Notes: a model not told the origin generated them from the sequence alone. Counted from the first letter of the stretch, positions 31,834 to 44,548 are shown. The stretch is DNA of 64,000 nucleotides from Ampullaceana balthica (GCA_944989445.1 CALYLW010000334.1:616501-680500), one strand, 5' to 3'. Numbers and translations: made by a program.

Positions 31834-33035
31834 TCTTATATATATAATTCTCTTCATGTGACCATGCGAGACACCACGACGCAAGTATGTGCGACCGAGC
31901 ATGACGAATGACCCATGCTGGGGTCGACCAATGTATCGAGACCGAGAATGGTCCTTGCGTTTCACTTGCATCGTTCCTTCACAGACTAATGTGAGATTCG
32001 TAGTGTACTGGTTATCACGCCCGCCTTATACGGGGAAGGTTCTGCGGGTTCAAGCCCCAGCCAAACATTGTTCCCGTTCTTTTACCCGTTGTTTTTTGTC
32101 AAGACTACCTGACCCGCGGTGTAGCATACGCCGCTAATGATTTAGTGAAGGGGGAAGACTTCCTGAAAGACACAGTTGTCAAAATGGGGTGGGTTTGGGC
32201 AAACGACTGTGAGGGAATGAAAAGAAGGAACTCTGGAGAGACCCGCGGCGTAGCATACGCCGATTACTTGCTCATCATATACAGTGCAAAGAACGGTTGG
32301 GGGTGAGAGTACAGACACAAAATGCAGCAATAAGTAAATAAATAAAACAACCCCGTAAAAACAAAGTTTTTGACTATAAATCCCTTATATATGAGACATA
32401 ACTAAACGTATTGATTATATTCAAGCGCGACAAACATTTACAGACTGAATATGTCTTAACGGCAGTTTGATTTATAAACCTGGGGGTGGGGGTTGGGAGA
32501 GGGGAATGGCTGGTCACCGATCGCTTAACCGAGCTCAGCGTGACACGCAAAATGTAAACAAAAACACGAGATGTGTTCACCTATGGCTGGGGTGAAGTCA
32601 TGTGACCCGTAAAATGTAAACGATAGCGACCTCTACATATAAATTATATAGATAAACTAAAAATGCATTAATTTAATAACTGTAAGTTTGATCGATCTGA
32701 ATTTGTGATACGATGCATTGTTATGTGACACGGGTCCGTGTGCCAAATTTCAGCTCCATGGCATGACGGAAAGTGGGTCAATTTTGACTTCTAATTTTCC
32801 TCGTTGCCCAAGACAGAGAGACAGAGACGGTGGTGAAGTTTATATAAGGGATTTAAAAATAGCGAGTAAAAGTTAAGACACTGAGGTTGTTGTTACCCGC
32901 CTCCCATTTATTAACCGACGTTCCCTCGCGTTGTTTTGATTTCTTCGTGCTATATTTTGTGTTCGTTCTTTCTCAACTTTCTTTGCACTCTCCATGAGCA
33001 AGTCTGTGGCCTATGCTACGCCGCGGGGCGTCTAG
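31834..33035 (+). mobile_element. Non-autonomous Helitron, family 1, second of a tandem pair
   Basis: Starts TCTTATATATATAATTCTC directly after the CTAG of the first copy. It ends in a hairpin, then GTCTAG before T. A Helentron-like element is inserted at about 32340-32860. Confidence 0.85.
32340..32860 (-). mobile_element. Helentron-like element, type 1, nested in a Helitron
   Basis: In reverse it begins AAATCCCTTATATAA at about 32855 and ends with ATATAAGGGATTT, the AAAAAC/GTTTTT hairpin and ACGGGG. The first Helitron copy is uninterrupted at the same place. Confidence 0.65.
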
Positions 33036-33149
33036 TATGTATTGTTACCGAGGATGAGAATGTGTCACGTTTCAGGCCTCAAGCTGATTGTGAAGTGAGT
33101 TTATCTCAACTCACTCGTTCCTCAGAGGCTACACGTACAGATTGATGAG

Positions 33150-33615
33150 ATGAATGAAATAGGGTAAAACTAAGGTATCAGTGAAAAGCTGAAATGCATA
33201 CTTAACATTTCCTACCAATATCTGGCTCTTAAACATGATACACTATTTATAGTGAATAAAAATTGTATGTTTTGAAATGGATCTCATTTTTTTTAAATTA
33301 ATGAATCAGCTGGTTTTCTCTTATATTTTGGGTCTATAGAAAAATCCCGATCTAAGTTCTTTGGACGGGGTGATAAGAAATGCTTTGAAGCAAGCAAATT
33401 AATTTATTTCTTTAAAATACCAGAGTTCTTTAAGAAAATATATTATTTTTTTTTAAGTTACCGTCAAAATCACAGTCGGGTTATAATGAACATTTTTGTA
33501 AACCCGTGCTATTCTTTGAGACATCAACAATATTATAATCATTTCCTGGTGTTCATTGAGTTCGTAGCAGTGGATAAACATCAGTTTCTTATTGGGAAGT
33601 ACTTTTAAATGCTGA
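33150..33615. other. Gene A intron, no exon accepted
   Basis: Short stretches match copy B at 48.6 kb. A fragment near 33455-33475 on the minus strand resembles a domain end (P-D-C-D-F-D-G) but is preceded at once by a stop. Confidence 0.4.
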
Positions 33616-33619
33616 TGCA

Positions 33620-34095
33620 ACATATACATGTATTTATAACACAAAACAAAACCCTACTTCAGACATGCAACCAAGATTCACGCAGCCAACACTCAAACAA
33701 AACCAACACTAATGTAAACAACATTCATGCAACCAACTTGATAAAAAACACATTCATACAAACAACATTTATTCAACCAACAATAATGCAACCTACATTA
33801 ATGCAACTAATATCCATGCAACCTACATTTATGCAAACAACATTCATGCAACAAGCAATTATTCGACAGTGGCGTAGCTAGGGATTTGGGGGCCCGGGGG
33901 CTTGACCTCTTTGGAAGCCCTGCATTTTGACATTTGACATAATGAAATGAGGTAATGTACACTCCTTTGGGGGCCCCCCTCAAGTGGCAACACAACACAT
34001 TCATTCAACCAACAACAATGGAAACTACATTTATGCTCGCAACATTCATGCAACCTACATTTATGCAATCAACATGCATACAACCAACAATCATA
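33620..34095. repeat. Degenerate minisatellite with ATGCAACCAACATT units
   Basis: Diverged 15- to 18-nt units. They are split at about 33868-33993 by an insert starting CAGTGGCGTAGCTAGGG, a terminus typical of hAT-like elements. Confidence 0.65.
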
Positions 34096-34566
34096 TAGTC
34101 AGTAAGTCAATGTGGTTAAAATACTGGCCCACAAGGTCAATGATGTCAACTAACAGTTGAACACTGCGATTTTAGTTAGTCGCTGTGTTTCAATCAGTAG
34201 CTTGTGTCAAAGAGTGAGAGAAGCCTCCCCCTCCCTGGACATCAAAAACAAACAAGAAACAAACATGGTATAGGAATTTATACTATTTGTCTTGGAGAGC
34301 GAGAAATATGATTGAAAATTGGGTGTTTCGATTTTTGAAATAAAATTAAATTGTGGTATAAAACTCATTAAAAACATTATGAAAACGATGTTTTGAGAAT
34401 GAGCGATTGACATTAAGCATGCAGTGAGAGCGTTCTTTAAAAAATAAACATATTTTTAAATTTTTTTTCTTTTTTAAAACTCTCAGTAACCACTTAGCTT
34501 TAACGTGAGGATCTACCTGACAACGCTAACACTATTCATCTGAATGATAAATCATTGTTGCAGTTT

Positions 34567-35085
34567 TTAAATCCCTTATATTAACTTCACGTCTCGTCAT
34601 CTCTGTCTGTCTTGGGCGGGCGGAAAAACAAAAGTAAAAAATGACCCACTTCCCGTGATCCGATCGAGCTGAAATGTGGCACACGGACCCGTCTCACCTA
34701 ACAATGCATCGTATCAAAATTTCAGATCGATCGAACGTACCGTAATTAAATTAATGCATTTTTAGTTTATCCTTATATAACGTATGTAATTCAAATTCAC
34801 GGTTTGTTATTGTTTCTTTTCCCACGTGAGAGTTTGAGTTGGCGCTTTGACGTCGACCCATCGAAGTACCGGCGTGCATTTGTTTACATTTTACGTGTGA
34901 CGCTGAGCTCGGTCAAGCGATCGGTGACCAGACTTTTCCCCTCCCCAGGGTTATGAAGCAAAGTTGAGTTAAGACAGATTCAGTCTGTAAATGTTTGTCG
35001 TGTTTGAAGGTAATCAATACTGTTAGTTCTGTCTCATATATAAGGGATTTATAGTCAAAAACTTTGTTTTTACGGGTTTGTTTTA
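34567..35085 (+). mobile_element. Helentron-like element, type 1
   Basis: AAATCCCTTATATTAAC start, ATATAAGGGATTT subterminal repeat and AAAAACTTTGTTTTT hairpin near the end. The internal ATGACCCACTTCC and CGGACCCGTCTCACCTAACA segments match the other copies. Confidence 0.65.
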
Positions 35086-35169
35086 TTGAACTCTATTACT
35101 TTCCCGAACCGCTGTCAGCGAATAAGAAAATATAACGTTACTCCGCGAGAGTAGCGTTGATTCAAGGTC

Positions 35170-35385
35170 AAAATGTATGACGTCAAGTGACGCAACTTTC
35201 CGTCCAGTTACCCATCTTGCCGTCAAGTTACGCAACTTTCCGTCCAGTTACCCCCTTGCCATCCAGTTACCCACCTTGCCATCCAGTTACCCACCTTGCC
35301 GTCCAGTTACCCACCTTGCCGTTCCAGTTACCCACCTTGCCGTCCAGTTACCCACCTTGCCGTCCAGTTACCCACCTTGCCTTTG
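35170..35385. repeat. Minisatellite, 20-nt unit
   Basis: About ten copies of CGTCCAGTTACCCACCTTGC. Confidence 0.88.
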
Positions 35386-35624
35386 ACATAACAAACTGCC
35401 TCCAGTTGGGTGGCGACCAACATCAACAAGAAAACCCAGGCAATGAGCATGGTTCTGTTTGGGGGGGGGGTGTAAGACATACAGAGTTTAAGTGGTGTGT
35501 AGAATAGGTTTCTATATGAGGAAGGTTACGATGGTACAGATTGTAAAGGTCTGGTATTATTATTAGAAAGTCCAATCAAGAAAACGCCAAAAACTCAACA
35601 ACATCAATCACTAATAACACAAGT

Positions 35625-36610
35625 TTAATCTATCTTATCTTATCTTATCTGTTTACAGACGCTCCTTCTATACAGAAGATTATTGCGTCCTACGCTTATC
35701 TATGGTTTGTGTTTAGTCCTGCATTTTTATTAGAGATTTAAATGTTGATAAAGTGTTGGTTTTCCTGGATTCTTCAGGCAACCCATTCCACGCCCGAATT
35801 CCGGACGGGAAGAAGGAAAACTTGTATGTGTTTGTTCTTGCATACGGAATAAGAAAGGTGTTTTTATCCTTATGTCTATCTGAGGGTTGTATTAAGTTAT
35901 CTTTGTGTTGTATTTCTAAATTAGAATTAATTGCTTTATGTATGATTACTACTTTGCTCTTGGTTCTTCTATCCTCTAGTGTTTCAAGGTTTAATGATTT
36001 AACTAATGGTGTTACTCTTGTCAGTTTCGAATATTCTCCAGTAATGAATCTGGCAGCTCTTTTTTGAATTTGTTCTAGTTTATCAATGTTTTCTTTGGTG
36101 GATGGGTCACATACAGAAGATGCATATTCTAGTGCAGGTCTCACCAAAGTGAGGTAGCATTTTAGTTTTATATCTCTATTACATTTGTTAAAGTTCCTTT
36201 TTATAAAGCCTAAGGTTTTGTTTGATTTTTTAATAACTTCATTGACATGGGGATTCCATGATAGTTTCTCATTTATTAAGACTCCTAAGTATTTTGCATC
36301 TTTAGTTTGGGTCAGTTCTTTTCCATGAATGTAATATTTTGAATTTATTTGTTTCTTTTTCTTTGTTACTCTTAACAGTTGACACTTTTCTGGATGGAAA
36401 GACATACTCCAGTTAGTTTCCCATTTTATCAATTCATCTAAGTCTTTTTGTAAAATTTTGCTATCTTGTTCTGATTTAATTGTTCTATAGATTATACAAT
36501 CATCAGCAAATAGCCTAACTTTTGTACCTGTTGAGATGTTGTTGGGTAAATCATTTATATAAATTAAAAAGAGTAAGGGACCTAGCACAGTTCCTATATC
36601 TCCTAGATAA
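35625..36610 (-). mobile_element. 5'-truncated LINE (CR1/jockey-like) with reverse transcriptase C-terminal half
   Basis: A 291-codon minus-strand frame (35713-36588) runs from V/M-L-G-P-L-L-F-L-I-Y-I-N-D-L-P through the catalytic F-A-D-D-C motif, Y-L-G-V-L-I-N and G-I-R-A-W-N-G-L-P, and ends at a stop. A 3' UTR and a (GATAA)n tail at about 35630 follow. The endonuclease and first RT motifs are missing. Its frame is unbroken, so the insertion is fairly young. It is the likely partner of SINE family 1. Confidence 0.88.
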
Positions 36611-36727
36611 TTTCTTCTTCAACTCCTGAGGTGCAATTGTTTACTAGACTTGTCAATACGTTAGAGCCCATAACATTGCGTCATAAATGAGAACGCATCC
36701 ATTATATAGATAGGTATATATATATAC

Positions 36728-36860
36728 AGTGATACCTCGAGATACGAGTTTAATTCGTTCCTTAACCTTCTTGTTTATCAAATTGCACGTATCTCAAGCA
36801 GTTTTCCCCATTGAAATTAATTGAAATGCCATTAATCCGTTCCAGCCCAAAAATTTGATA
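36728..36860. mobile_element. Tigger/pogo-like terminus remnant
   Basis: CAGTGATACCTCGAGATACG followed by AATTCGTTCC-like sequence is typical of Tigger-type element ends. The opposite end was not found. Confidence 0.35.
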
Positions 36861-37370
36861 ACCCTAATGTTTTTGTTACGTGTTTCTGAAACAGAAAAAT
36901 GCATTTATAAATTACAATAAATATGGTATAAAAACTTAAAAATTTTGGTAACTTAAATGTAACTTACACACAACTTAAATGCTACTGCATGCTTAATTTT
37001 AGTCACTGCTTTTCTCTTCACTGGTCTTTGTCTTTTTCGCCAGATTAAAAAAAACTAATAATAATTTATTTTTTTTAAAAATAAATAAATAAATTTAAAA
37101 AACTGTCCAAGGAGTTTTGTTTCTTCCTCCCTTTCAGAACGATGGGGAAATAAGTTAGGCAAATCTCATTAAATAGGTCATATGCACGATCAGTTGCAAC
37201 TTTTTCGGGGTGTTTCTTTTCCATGAACTGTGAAACTCTCTCCCACATTCCCTAAATAAGATGGGGTTAAAGTACCAAGTACCGACTGTTGCTGCTCCAC
37301 ATGATATTATTTTAAATATAAAATAATAAAATATTTTAAAAATCTTTTTTTTAATAAGGACACGCTTTTA

Positions 37371-37445
37371 ACATAATCACTACTTTTAGTTATGTCTCAT
37401 ATATAAGGGATTTATAGTCAAAAACTTTGTTTTTAAAGCTTTTAT
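37371..37445 (+). mobile_element. 3' end of a type 1 Helentron-like element
   Basis: CATATATAAGGGATTTATAG and the AAAAACTTTGTTTTT hairpin, directly abutting the first array unit. Confidence 0.6.
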
Positions 37446-40380
37446 TAAATCCTTTATATTAACTCGTGGTGTCTGCGGCCGCCCGACCGACCGACCTTGC
37501 TTGTCGCCAAAACTTTTGATCGATTTTTAACCCACTTGCTCGTAAGCTAGCGAGCTGAAATTTTGCAGGCAGTTTCGTACCGATGATAAAAACAATGTAT
37601 CAAAATTTCAGATCGATCGCATGTACCGTAAATAAATAATTGATTTTTTAGATTATTTTATTTATTCCTATGTACCATGCTATTTTTTGAGATAGAGCGT
37701 CGCGGTGCGTATTATATTGAACAACCTTTCTGTCGCGCAATAAGGTGCGTATTTTATTGACAACTCTTTTTATAAACATATTCCTGATCGGTGCGCATTA
37801 TATTAAACATGTTTTACGACACAACTGCAATTTTGTATTTCTGGATGGTCTGGCGCTGCGTATTATAATGAACATTCTTTTAGTTACGTCTCGTACATAA
37901 AGGATTTATAGTGAAAAACTTGGTTTTTTACGGGTTTTTTTAAAAAATCCTTTATATTAACTCGTGGTGTCTGCGTACGGCCGCCCGCCCTTGCTTGTCG
38001 CCAAAACTTTTGATCAATTTTTAACCCACTTGCTCGTAAGCTGGCGAGCTGAAATTTTGCAGGCAGTTTCGTACCGATAATAAAAATAATGTATCAAAAT
38101 TTCAGATCGATCGCATGTACCGTAATTAAATTATTGATTTTTTAGATTATTTTATTTATTCCCTATGTATCATGCTATTTTTTGAGATAGAGCGTCGCGG
38201 TGCGTATTATATTGAACAACCTTTCTGTCGCGCAATAAGGTGCGTATTTTATTGACAACTCTTTTTATAAACATATTCCTGATCGGTGCGCATTATATTA
38301 AACATGTTTTACGACACAACTGCAATTTTGTATTTCTGGATGGTCTGGCGCTGCGTATTATAATGAACATTCTTTTAGTTACGTCTCGTACATAAAGGAT
38401 TTATAGTGAAAAACTTGGTTTTTTATGGTTTTTTTTTAAAATCCTTTATATTAACTCGTGGTGTCTGCGTCCGGCCGCCCGCCCTTGCTTGTCGCCAAAA
38501 CTTTTGATCGATTTTTAACCCACTTGCTCGTAAGCTAGCGAGCTGAAATTTTGCAGGCAGTTTCGTACCGATAATAAAAACAATGTATCAAAATTTCAGA
38601 TCGATCGCATGTACCGTAATTAAATTATTGATTTTTTAGATTATTTTATTTATTCCATGTATCATGCTATTTTTTGAGATAGAGCGTCGCGGTGCGTATT
38701 ATTTTGAACAACCTTTCTGTCACGCAATAAGGTGCGTATTTTATTGACAATTCTTTTTATAAACATATTCCTGATCGGTGCGCATTATATTAAACATATT
38801 TTACGACACCACTGCAATTTTGTATTTTAGGATGGTCTTGCGCTGCGTATTATAATGAACATTCTTTTAGTTACTTCTCGTACATAAAGGATTTATAGTG
38901 AAAAACTTGGTTTTTTACGTTTTTTTAAAAAAATCCTTTATATTAACTCGTGGTGTCTGCGGCCGGCCGCCCGCCCTTGCTTGTCGCCAAAACTTTTGAT
39001 CAATTTTTAACCCACTTGCTCGTAAGCTGGCGAACAGTTTCGTACCGATAATAAAAATAATGTATCAAAATTTCAGATCGATCGCATGTACCGTAATTAA
39101 GTTATTGATTTTTTAGATTATTTTATTTATTCCCGTGTATCATGCTATTTTTTGAGATAGAGCGTCGCGGTGCGTATTGTATTGAACAACCTTTCTGTCA
39201 CGCAATAAGGTGCGTATTTTATTGACAATTCTTTTTATAAACATATTCCTGATCGGTGCGCATTATATTAAACATGTTTTACGACACAACTGCAAATTTG
39301 TATTTCTGGATGGTCTGGCGCTGCGTATTATAATGAACATTCTTTTAGTTACTTCTCGTACATAAAGGATTTATAGTGAAAAAATTGGTTTTTTATGGTT
39401 TTTTTTTAAATCCTTTATATTAACTCGTGGTGTCTGCGTCCGGCCGCCCGCCCTTGCTTGTCGCAAAAAGTTTTGATCAATTTTTAACCCACTTGCTCGT
39501 AAGCTGGCGAGCTGAAATTTTGCAGGCAGTTTCGTACCGATAATAAAAATAATGTATCAAAATTTCAGATCGATCGCATGTACCGTAATTAAATTATTGA
39601 TTTTTTAGTTTATTTTATTTATTCCCATGTATCATGCTATTTTTTGAGATAGAGCGTCGCGGTGCGTATTATATTGAACAACCTTTCTGTCACGCAATAA
39701 GGTGCGTATTTTATTGACAATTCTTTTTATAAACATATTCCTGATCGGTGCGCATTATATTAAACATATTTAACGACACAACTGCAATTTTGTATTTTTG
39801 GATGGTCTTGCGCTGCGTATTATAATGAACATTCTTTTAGTTACTTCTCGTACATAAAGGATTTATAGTGAAAAACTTGGTTTTTTACGTTTTTTTTTAA
39901 AAAATCCTTTATATTAACTCGTGGTGTCTGCGGCCGGCCGCCCGCCCTTGCTTGTCGCCAAAATTTTTGATCAATTTTTAACCCACTTGCTCGTAAGCTG
40001 GCGAGCAGTTTCGTACCGATAATAAAAATAATGTATCAAAATTTCAGATCGATCGCATGTACCGTAATTAAATTATTGATTTTTAGATTATTTTATTTAT
40101 TCCCATGTATCATGCTATTTTTTGAGATAGAGCGTTGCGGTGCGTATTGTATTGAACAACCTTTCTGTCACGCAATAAGGTGCGTATTTTATTGACAATT
40201 CTTTTTATAAACATATTCCTGATCGGTGCGCATTATATTAAACATATTTTACGACACAACTGCAATTTTGTATTTTTGGATGGTCTTGCGCTGCGTATTA
40301 TAATGAACATTCTTTTAGTTACTTCTCGTACATAAAGGATTTATAGTAAAAAACTTTTTTTTTATGGTTTTTTTAAAAAT
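37446..40380 (+). repeat. Tandem array of six ~490-nt Helentron-like units (type 2)
   Basis: Units start (AAATCC) at 37446, 37945, 38439, 38931, 39408 and 39902. Each starts AAATCCTTTATATTAACTCG and ends ATAAAGGATTT, then an AAAAACTTGGTTTTT hairpin and a T run. Units 3+4 and 5+6 share features (a short deletion, alternating TACG and TATGG ends), so a dimer of about 970 nt was duplicated. Confidence 0.85.
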
Positions 40381-40912
40381 TAAATCCTTTATATTAACTT
40401 CACCGCCGTCTCTGTCTCTCTGTCTTGGGCGGGCGGAAAAACAAAAGTCAAAAAATGACCCACTTCCCGTAAAGGCATCGAGCTGAAATTTCTCACACGG
40501 ACCCGTGTCACCTAACAATGCATCGCATCAAAATTTCAGATTTATCAAACGTACCGTAATTAGGTTAATGCATTTTTAGTTTATCCATATAAAACTATAT
40601 GTAGAAGTCGCTATTGTTTACATTTTACGGGTAACTTGACTTCACGCCAGCCATCGGTGAACACATCTTGTGTTTTAACCTGGTGCACCGGCGTGATTTT
40701 GTTTACACTTTACGTGTCACGCTGAGCTCGGTCCAGCGATCGGTGACCAGACCTTTCCCCTCTCCCACCCGCCCCCAGGGGTTATAAAGCAAAGGGAAGT
40801 TAAGACAGATTCAGTCTGTAAATTTTTGTCGCGTTTGAACATAATCAATACTTTTAGTTATGTCTCATATATAAGGGATTTATAGTCAAAAACTTTGTTT
40901 TTTACGGGTTTT
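40381..40912 (+). mobile_element. Hybrid Helentron-like element
   Basis: Starts with the type 2 AAATCCTTTATATTAAC but continues with type 1 interior and type 1 end (ATATAAGGGATTT, hairpin). It forms the right edge of the array. Confidence 0.6.
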
Positions 40913-40975
40913 TTTAATTTAAAACTTATAATAAAAACTCTTTACAATTCATGTCTGACGCCCACACATCTTTTA

Positions 40976-41485
40976 AAATCCCTTATATTAAATTTACCGC
41001 CGTCTCTGTCTCTCTGTCTTGAGCGGGCGGAAAAACAAAAGTAAAAAATGACCCATTTCCCGTGAAGGCATCGAGCTGAAATTTCTCACACGGACCCGTG
41101 TTACCTAACAATGCATCGTGTCAAAATTTCAGATCGATCGAACGCACCGTAATTAAATTAATGCATTTTTAGTTTATCTCTATACGAGGTATGTAATTCA
41201 ATTTCAAAGTTTGTTATTGTTGTTTTTTTTCACGTGACAGCTCAGTTCGAGCGTTGAAGCGATGTACCGGGGTGCTTTTGTTTACATTTTACGTGTCACG
41301 CTGAGCTCGGTCCAGCGATCGGTGACCAGACCTTTTTCCCACCCGCCCCCCCCAGGGGTTATAAAACAAAGGGGAGTTAAGACAGATTCAGTCTGTAAAT
41401 ATTTGTCGCGTTTGAACATAATCAATACTTTTAGTTATGTCTCATATATAAGGGATTTATAGTCAAAAACTTTGTTTTTACGGGT
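40976..41485 (+). mobile_element. Helentron-like element, type 1
   Basis: AAAATCCCTTATATTAAA start, type 1 interior, ATATAAGGGATTT and AAAAACTTTGTTTTT near the end. Confidence 0.62.
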
Positions 41486-41962
41486 TTGTTTTATTTTACC
41501 TCTATTTTTTTATACCAAACATCTCATAAGCGCCCGCCCAACGTTTTATACCACGGCGATGTGTTGACGTTTTGAACTCATGGATGACTACAAAGCAGAC
41601 GGGTACCGATACTTATATAAAGATAAACTAAAAATGCAATAATTTAAATACGGTGCATTCGATCGATCTGAAATTTTAATACAATGCATTGTCATCCAAG
41701 ATCTATCTGTGGTCAAATTTGGAGATCTCTAGGTCTATCAGAAGTGGTTTAATTTTACGTTTCAAGATTTGAAGGAAGGATGGATACAACATACAAACAG
41801 TGTGACTTAAATAAAAGCCTGTAATAGGCTTGAAAATGTTATAGTATATTTAACTTTATATTTTATAACTCTAATCTGTTATTATGAATACATGTGATAT
41901 ATAAAAAGGCTAACTTAAAAGAATCAAACACATTAGAAATAAATACCTAGCAAGCTTCTTAC

Positions 41963-42240
41963 CTGGAGCCGAGGAATAGAAAAGCCAACTGTTGAAAAAA
42001 CCTTTCAAAAGTCCTTTTACGATTCTGTCAACCCAATCGATGAGTGAAATATTTCTTGAGGTTGTGTAGGGATGATGACTGTGCAACACGTGTCCTACAA
42101 TTATCCCTCACTCCCACCACGATAAGAGCCTTGCAGTTTCATAATGACAGTGTAAAAGTTTTAATGACATGTTTGTCTTCGGGTAATTATGAGGTTTCCA
42201 AGATTTTGCTGTGTGTCATACTAATCTACTAAGAGTTAAT
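41963..42240 (-). promoter_or_regulatory. Gene A candidate promoter and non-coding first exon
   Basis: About 280 nt match 50088-50380 upstream of copy B. Both end on the minus strand in TCGGCTCNAG followed by a perfect donor gtaagaagct. No long frame is present, so a 5' UTR exon is the best reading. The transcription start is unknown. Confidence 0.45.
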
Positions 42241-42564
42241 CTCCTCAACCAATTTTTTTTTGTCCCCTACACTTTTTTCGAGGTCGTAGGGGGTTCTAAT
42301 GTTTCCATTATTAGCGCTCAAAAACGTTTCCATTAGAACATTCGCGGGCTTGGTAGACCTTGGCGCGCTCATCCCTCTCCAGGTCAGTGGAGGACTTTCA
42401 CAGCGTTAGTCATTCATCAACATTTTTTATAGAGGCTTTAACGTCGGCTAGATCCCACGCCCATTAGCTTGTGAGGCGAGCGCACTATTGACTTCGCTAT
42501 CCAGCCGCCAATGTTTAGTATTACTAAAATAAGCTTGCGTGGTTGTACAGCAAAAACTTAAACA

Positions 42565-42680
42565 TCAAACTCAATGTGAAAGGTTATAGGTCAAAATCAG
42601 TAAGGCAGGTCATTGGTCGATCTCAGTGAGGAAGTCATTGGCCAAACTCAACGCGGAAGGTCATTGGCATAATTTTTGGT
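42565..42680. repeat. Short degenerate tandem repeat
   Basis: Three to four copies of an about 33-nt unit with AAGGTCATTGGTC and CTCAGTGAGG. Confidence 0.5.
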
Positions 42681-42689
42681 AAAGGCCAA

Positions 42690-43560
42690 ACGGGCAATAG
42701 ATACGTGTGTTTAGCATTTAATTTAACATTCATGCCATTCTATAATTTAATTAATTTTTTTCCAACAAAGGTATGTTCATAACTCTATTGAAATATCCCT
42801 AAAACAAAATCCTAACAATATTTACAGATATATTAATAAATTCCTTCATTGGAAACGGTAAAAAGTGAAAGTAGAAAAAGACAAGGAGAATAGCGCATAA
42901 CAAATTGTCAACTATAATTATTAACAATGTTCTTAGTCATTTTTTAGATAAAAAATGATGTATTGTTCTTAGGAGTTCTACTTTTTAACAGAAGATGACC
43001 CACTGAAAGCTAGTGGATGGGTACCCAGTCCATTTATTGCATCTAAGGTTAATTTGTCTGTAACTTTGGAAGTTAAAATGATGGAGTTAGCAGCGGTTGA
43101 AGGATTTTAAATGAATTTTGGAACTATGATCTCTCTTGCATCCTTTTGGGTTCACGTGAGTGCAGAATATCACGAAGTAGTGGAACTCGCTCACATGCCT
43201 CTCCTTTCATTTCCGCCATGACACCTTTATATTCGTAGGTGAGACTTGTTTTTCAACAATGAATATTATTATGACAAATTAAAGGGACAGTATCGATGTT
43301 CATTCTCCATTGCGTGTAGCATTGTCCTCAATCGAGCCATGATTTGATAAACTTGCAAAAATAATGAAAAGGCTCAAATGACCCATTTTTTAAAATTAAT
43401 AATTTATCAAAAACGTACATATGTATTAAATACTGTTACTTTTTAATAAAGTTCCATGACTTTTTTCATAATGTTTTATGTTTTGATTTATTATAACTTA
43501 CGCCTAAAGTTAGAATAAAAATTTATTAAAACACTATAAACTTTTTTTAAAAGTTGAAAT
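42690..43560. other. Intergenic sequence, nothing firm
   Basis: AT-rich, with no ORF or clear repeat. It may include the missing left end of the hAT pseudogene that follows. Confidence 0.35.
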
Positions 43561-43564
43561 TAAA

Positions 43565-44415
43565 TCAATGATCGCTATCATCAACATCAGCATCAGTCTG
43601 TGATGTATTACCAGATAATCCTGTTAAATTTGTGTCATCCGCAATCTTTGCCAGAGCATCTTAGATATTACCAAGCTGATAAAGAAAAGGTTTCAATGCA
43701 TCAATTCGACTTTCCCATCTTGTTTCGCTCAGTGGTTTTACAATGAGATTAGAAACATGTCGATTTAAAACTTCCCAACGATGAGTTGATGCAGAAAAGA
43801 ACACATAAACACGTTGCACTAGAGATCAAAGAAGGCTGTTGCTTCTAAGCAACATTTTGAAGCATCATTAACAGCCAAATTCAAGGTATGTGCACAGCAA
43901 GGAACAAAAAATGCTCGGGGATTGACATCTAAAATTCTTCGTTGGACACCATTGTCTTTTCCCTTCATATTGATGACATTGTCATATCCTTGACCCCGTA
44001 CATTTTCGATTGATAAAGACATATCTTCTAACTGCCGAAGAATAGTTTCAGTTATACCAGCATCAGTTGTCTCCTTTAGAGGCACAAAACCCACGTAATT
44101 TTCGTTTATAAATGCTGCTGCTGATCTCATTTTCTGGATTTGAAATCACATTCACAAAGCGAATGATCATGGTCATTTGTAATCTAGAATTATTGAAAAG
44201 TACTTAATAGCATCACGAGCAGATGCTAAACAATTTTGTTTGATTGCATTGAATAAAAGGTGAATCCGTTCATTTTGTATGTCTTTGCCTAGATATTGTA
44301 CATGTGTCACATTGTCTCTAATCTTTCGAAGATGCTCATCCCCAGAAATTTGCCGCCCCAGAAATGTGCCGCCCAAGGCGGCCGCCTAGTTCGCCTAGTG
44401 GTTAAACCGGCCCTG
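43565..44415 (-). pseudogene. Broken hAT transposase (ZMYM1-like group)
   Basis: Minus-strand frames give Y-V-G-F-V-P-L-K-E-T-T, G-Q-G-Y-D-N, M-K-G-K-D-N-G-V-Q, F-V-P-C-C-A-H-T-L-N-L and S-E-T-R-W-E-S-R, in family order. Stops and frameshifts break it into at least three pieces. At its 5' side the terminus CAGGGCCGGTTTAACC (minus strand) ends at 44415. Confidence 0.8.
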
Positions 44416-44548
44416 TTCATACCCGTCCGATTAAAACAAAATCATGTCTCTATTTTATATTGTTTTTCGATTTCTAATGTTTCGTAAGATTGGTAACTTG
44501 TTCGTAGAAATAAAATCAACATAATTAAAATTGAATTTTGAATTAAAA

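Noticed and set aside
33453..33644. Signal-peptide or domain exon of gene A ending P-D-C-D-F-D-G next to a GT
   Set aside because: The matching frame has a stop immediately upstream and the donor phase does not fit the phase-0 pattern; chance or an old remnant.
35753..36067. 104-codon plus-strand ORF at the LINE
   Set aside because: It is a shadow of the minus-strand reverse transcriptase frame.
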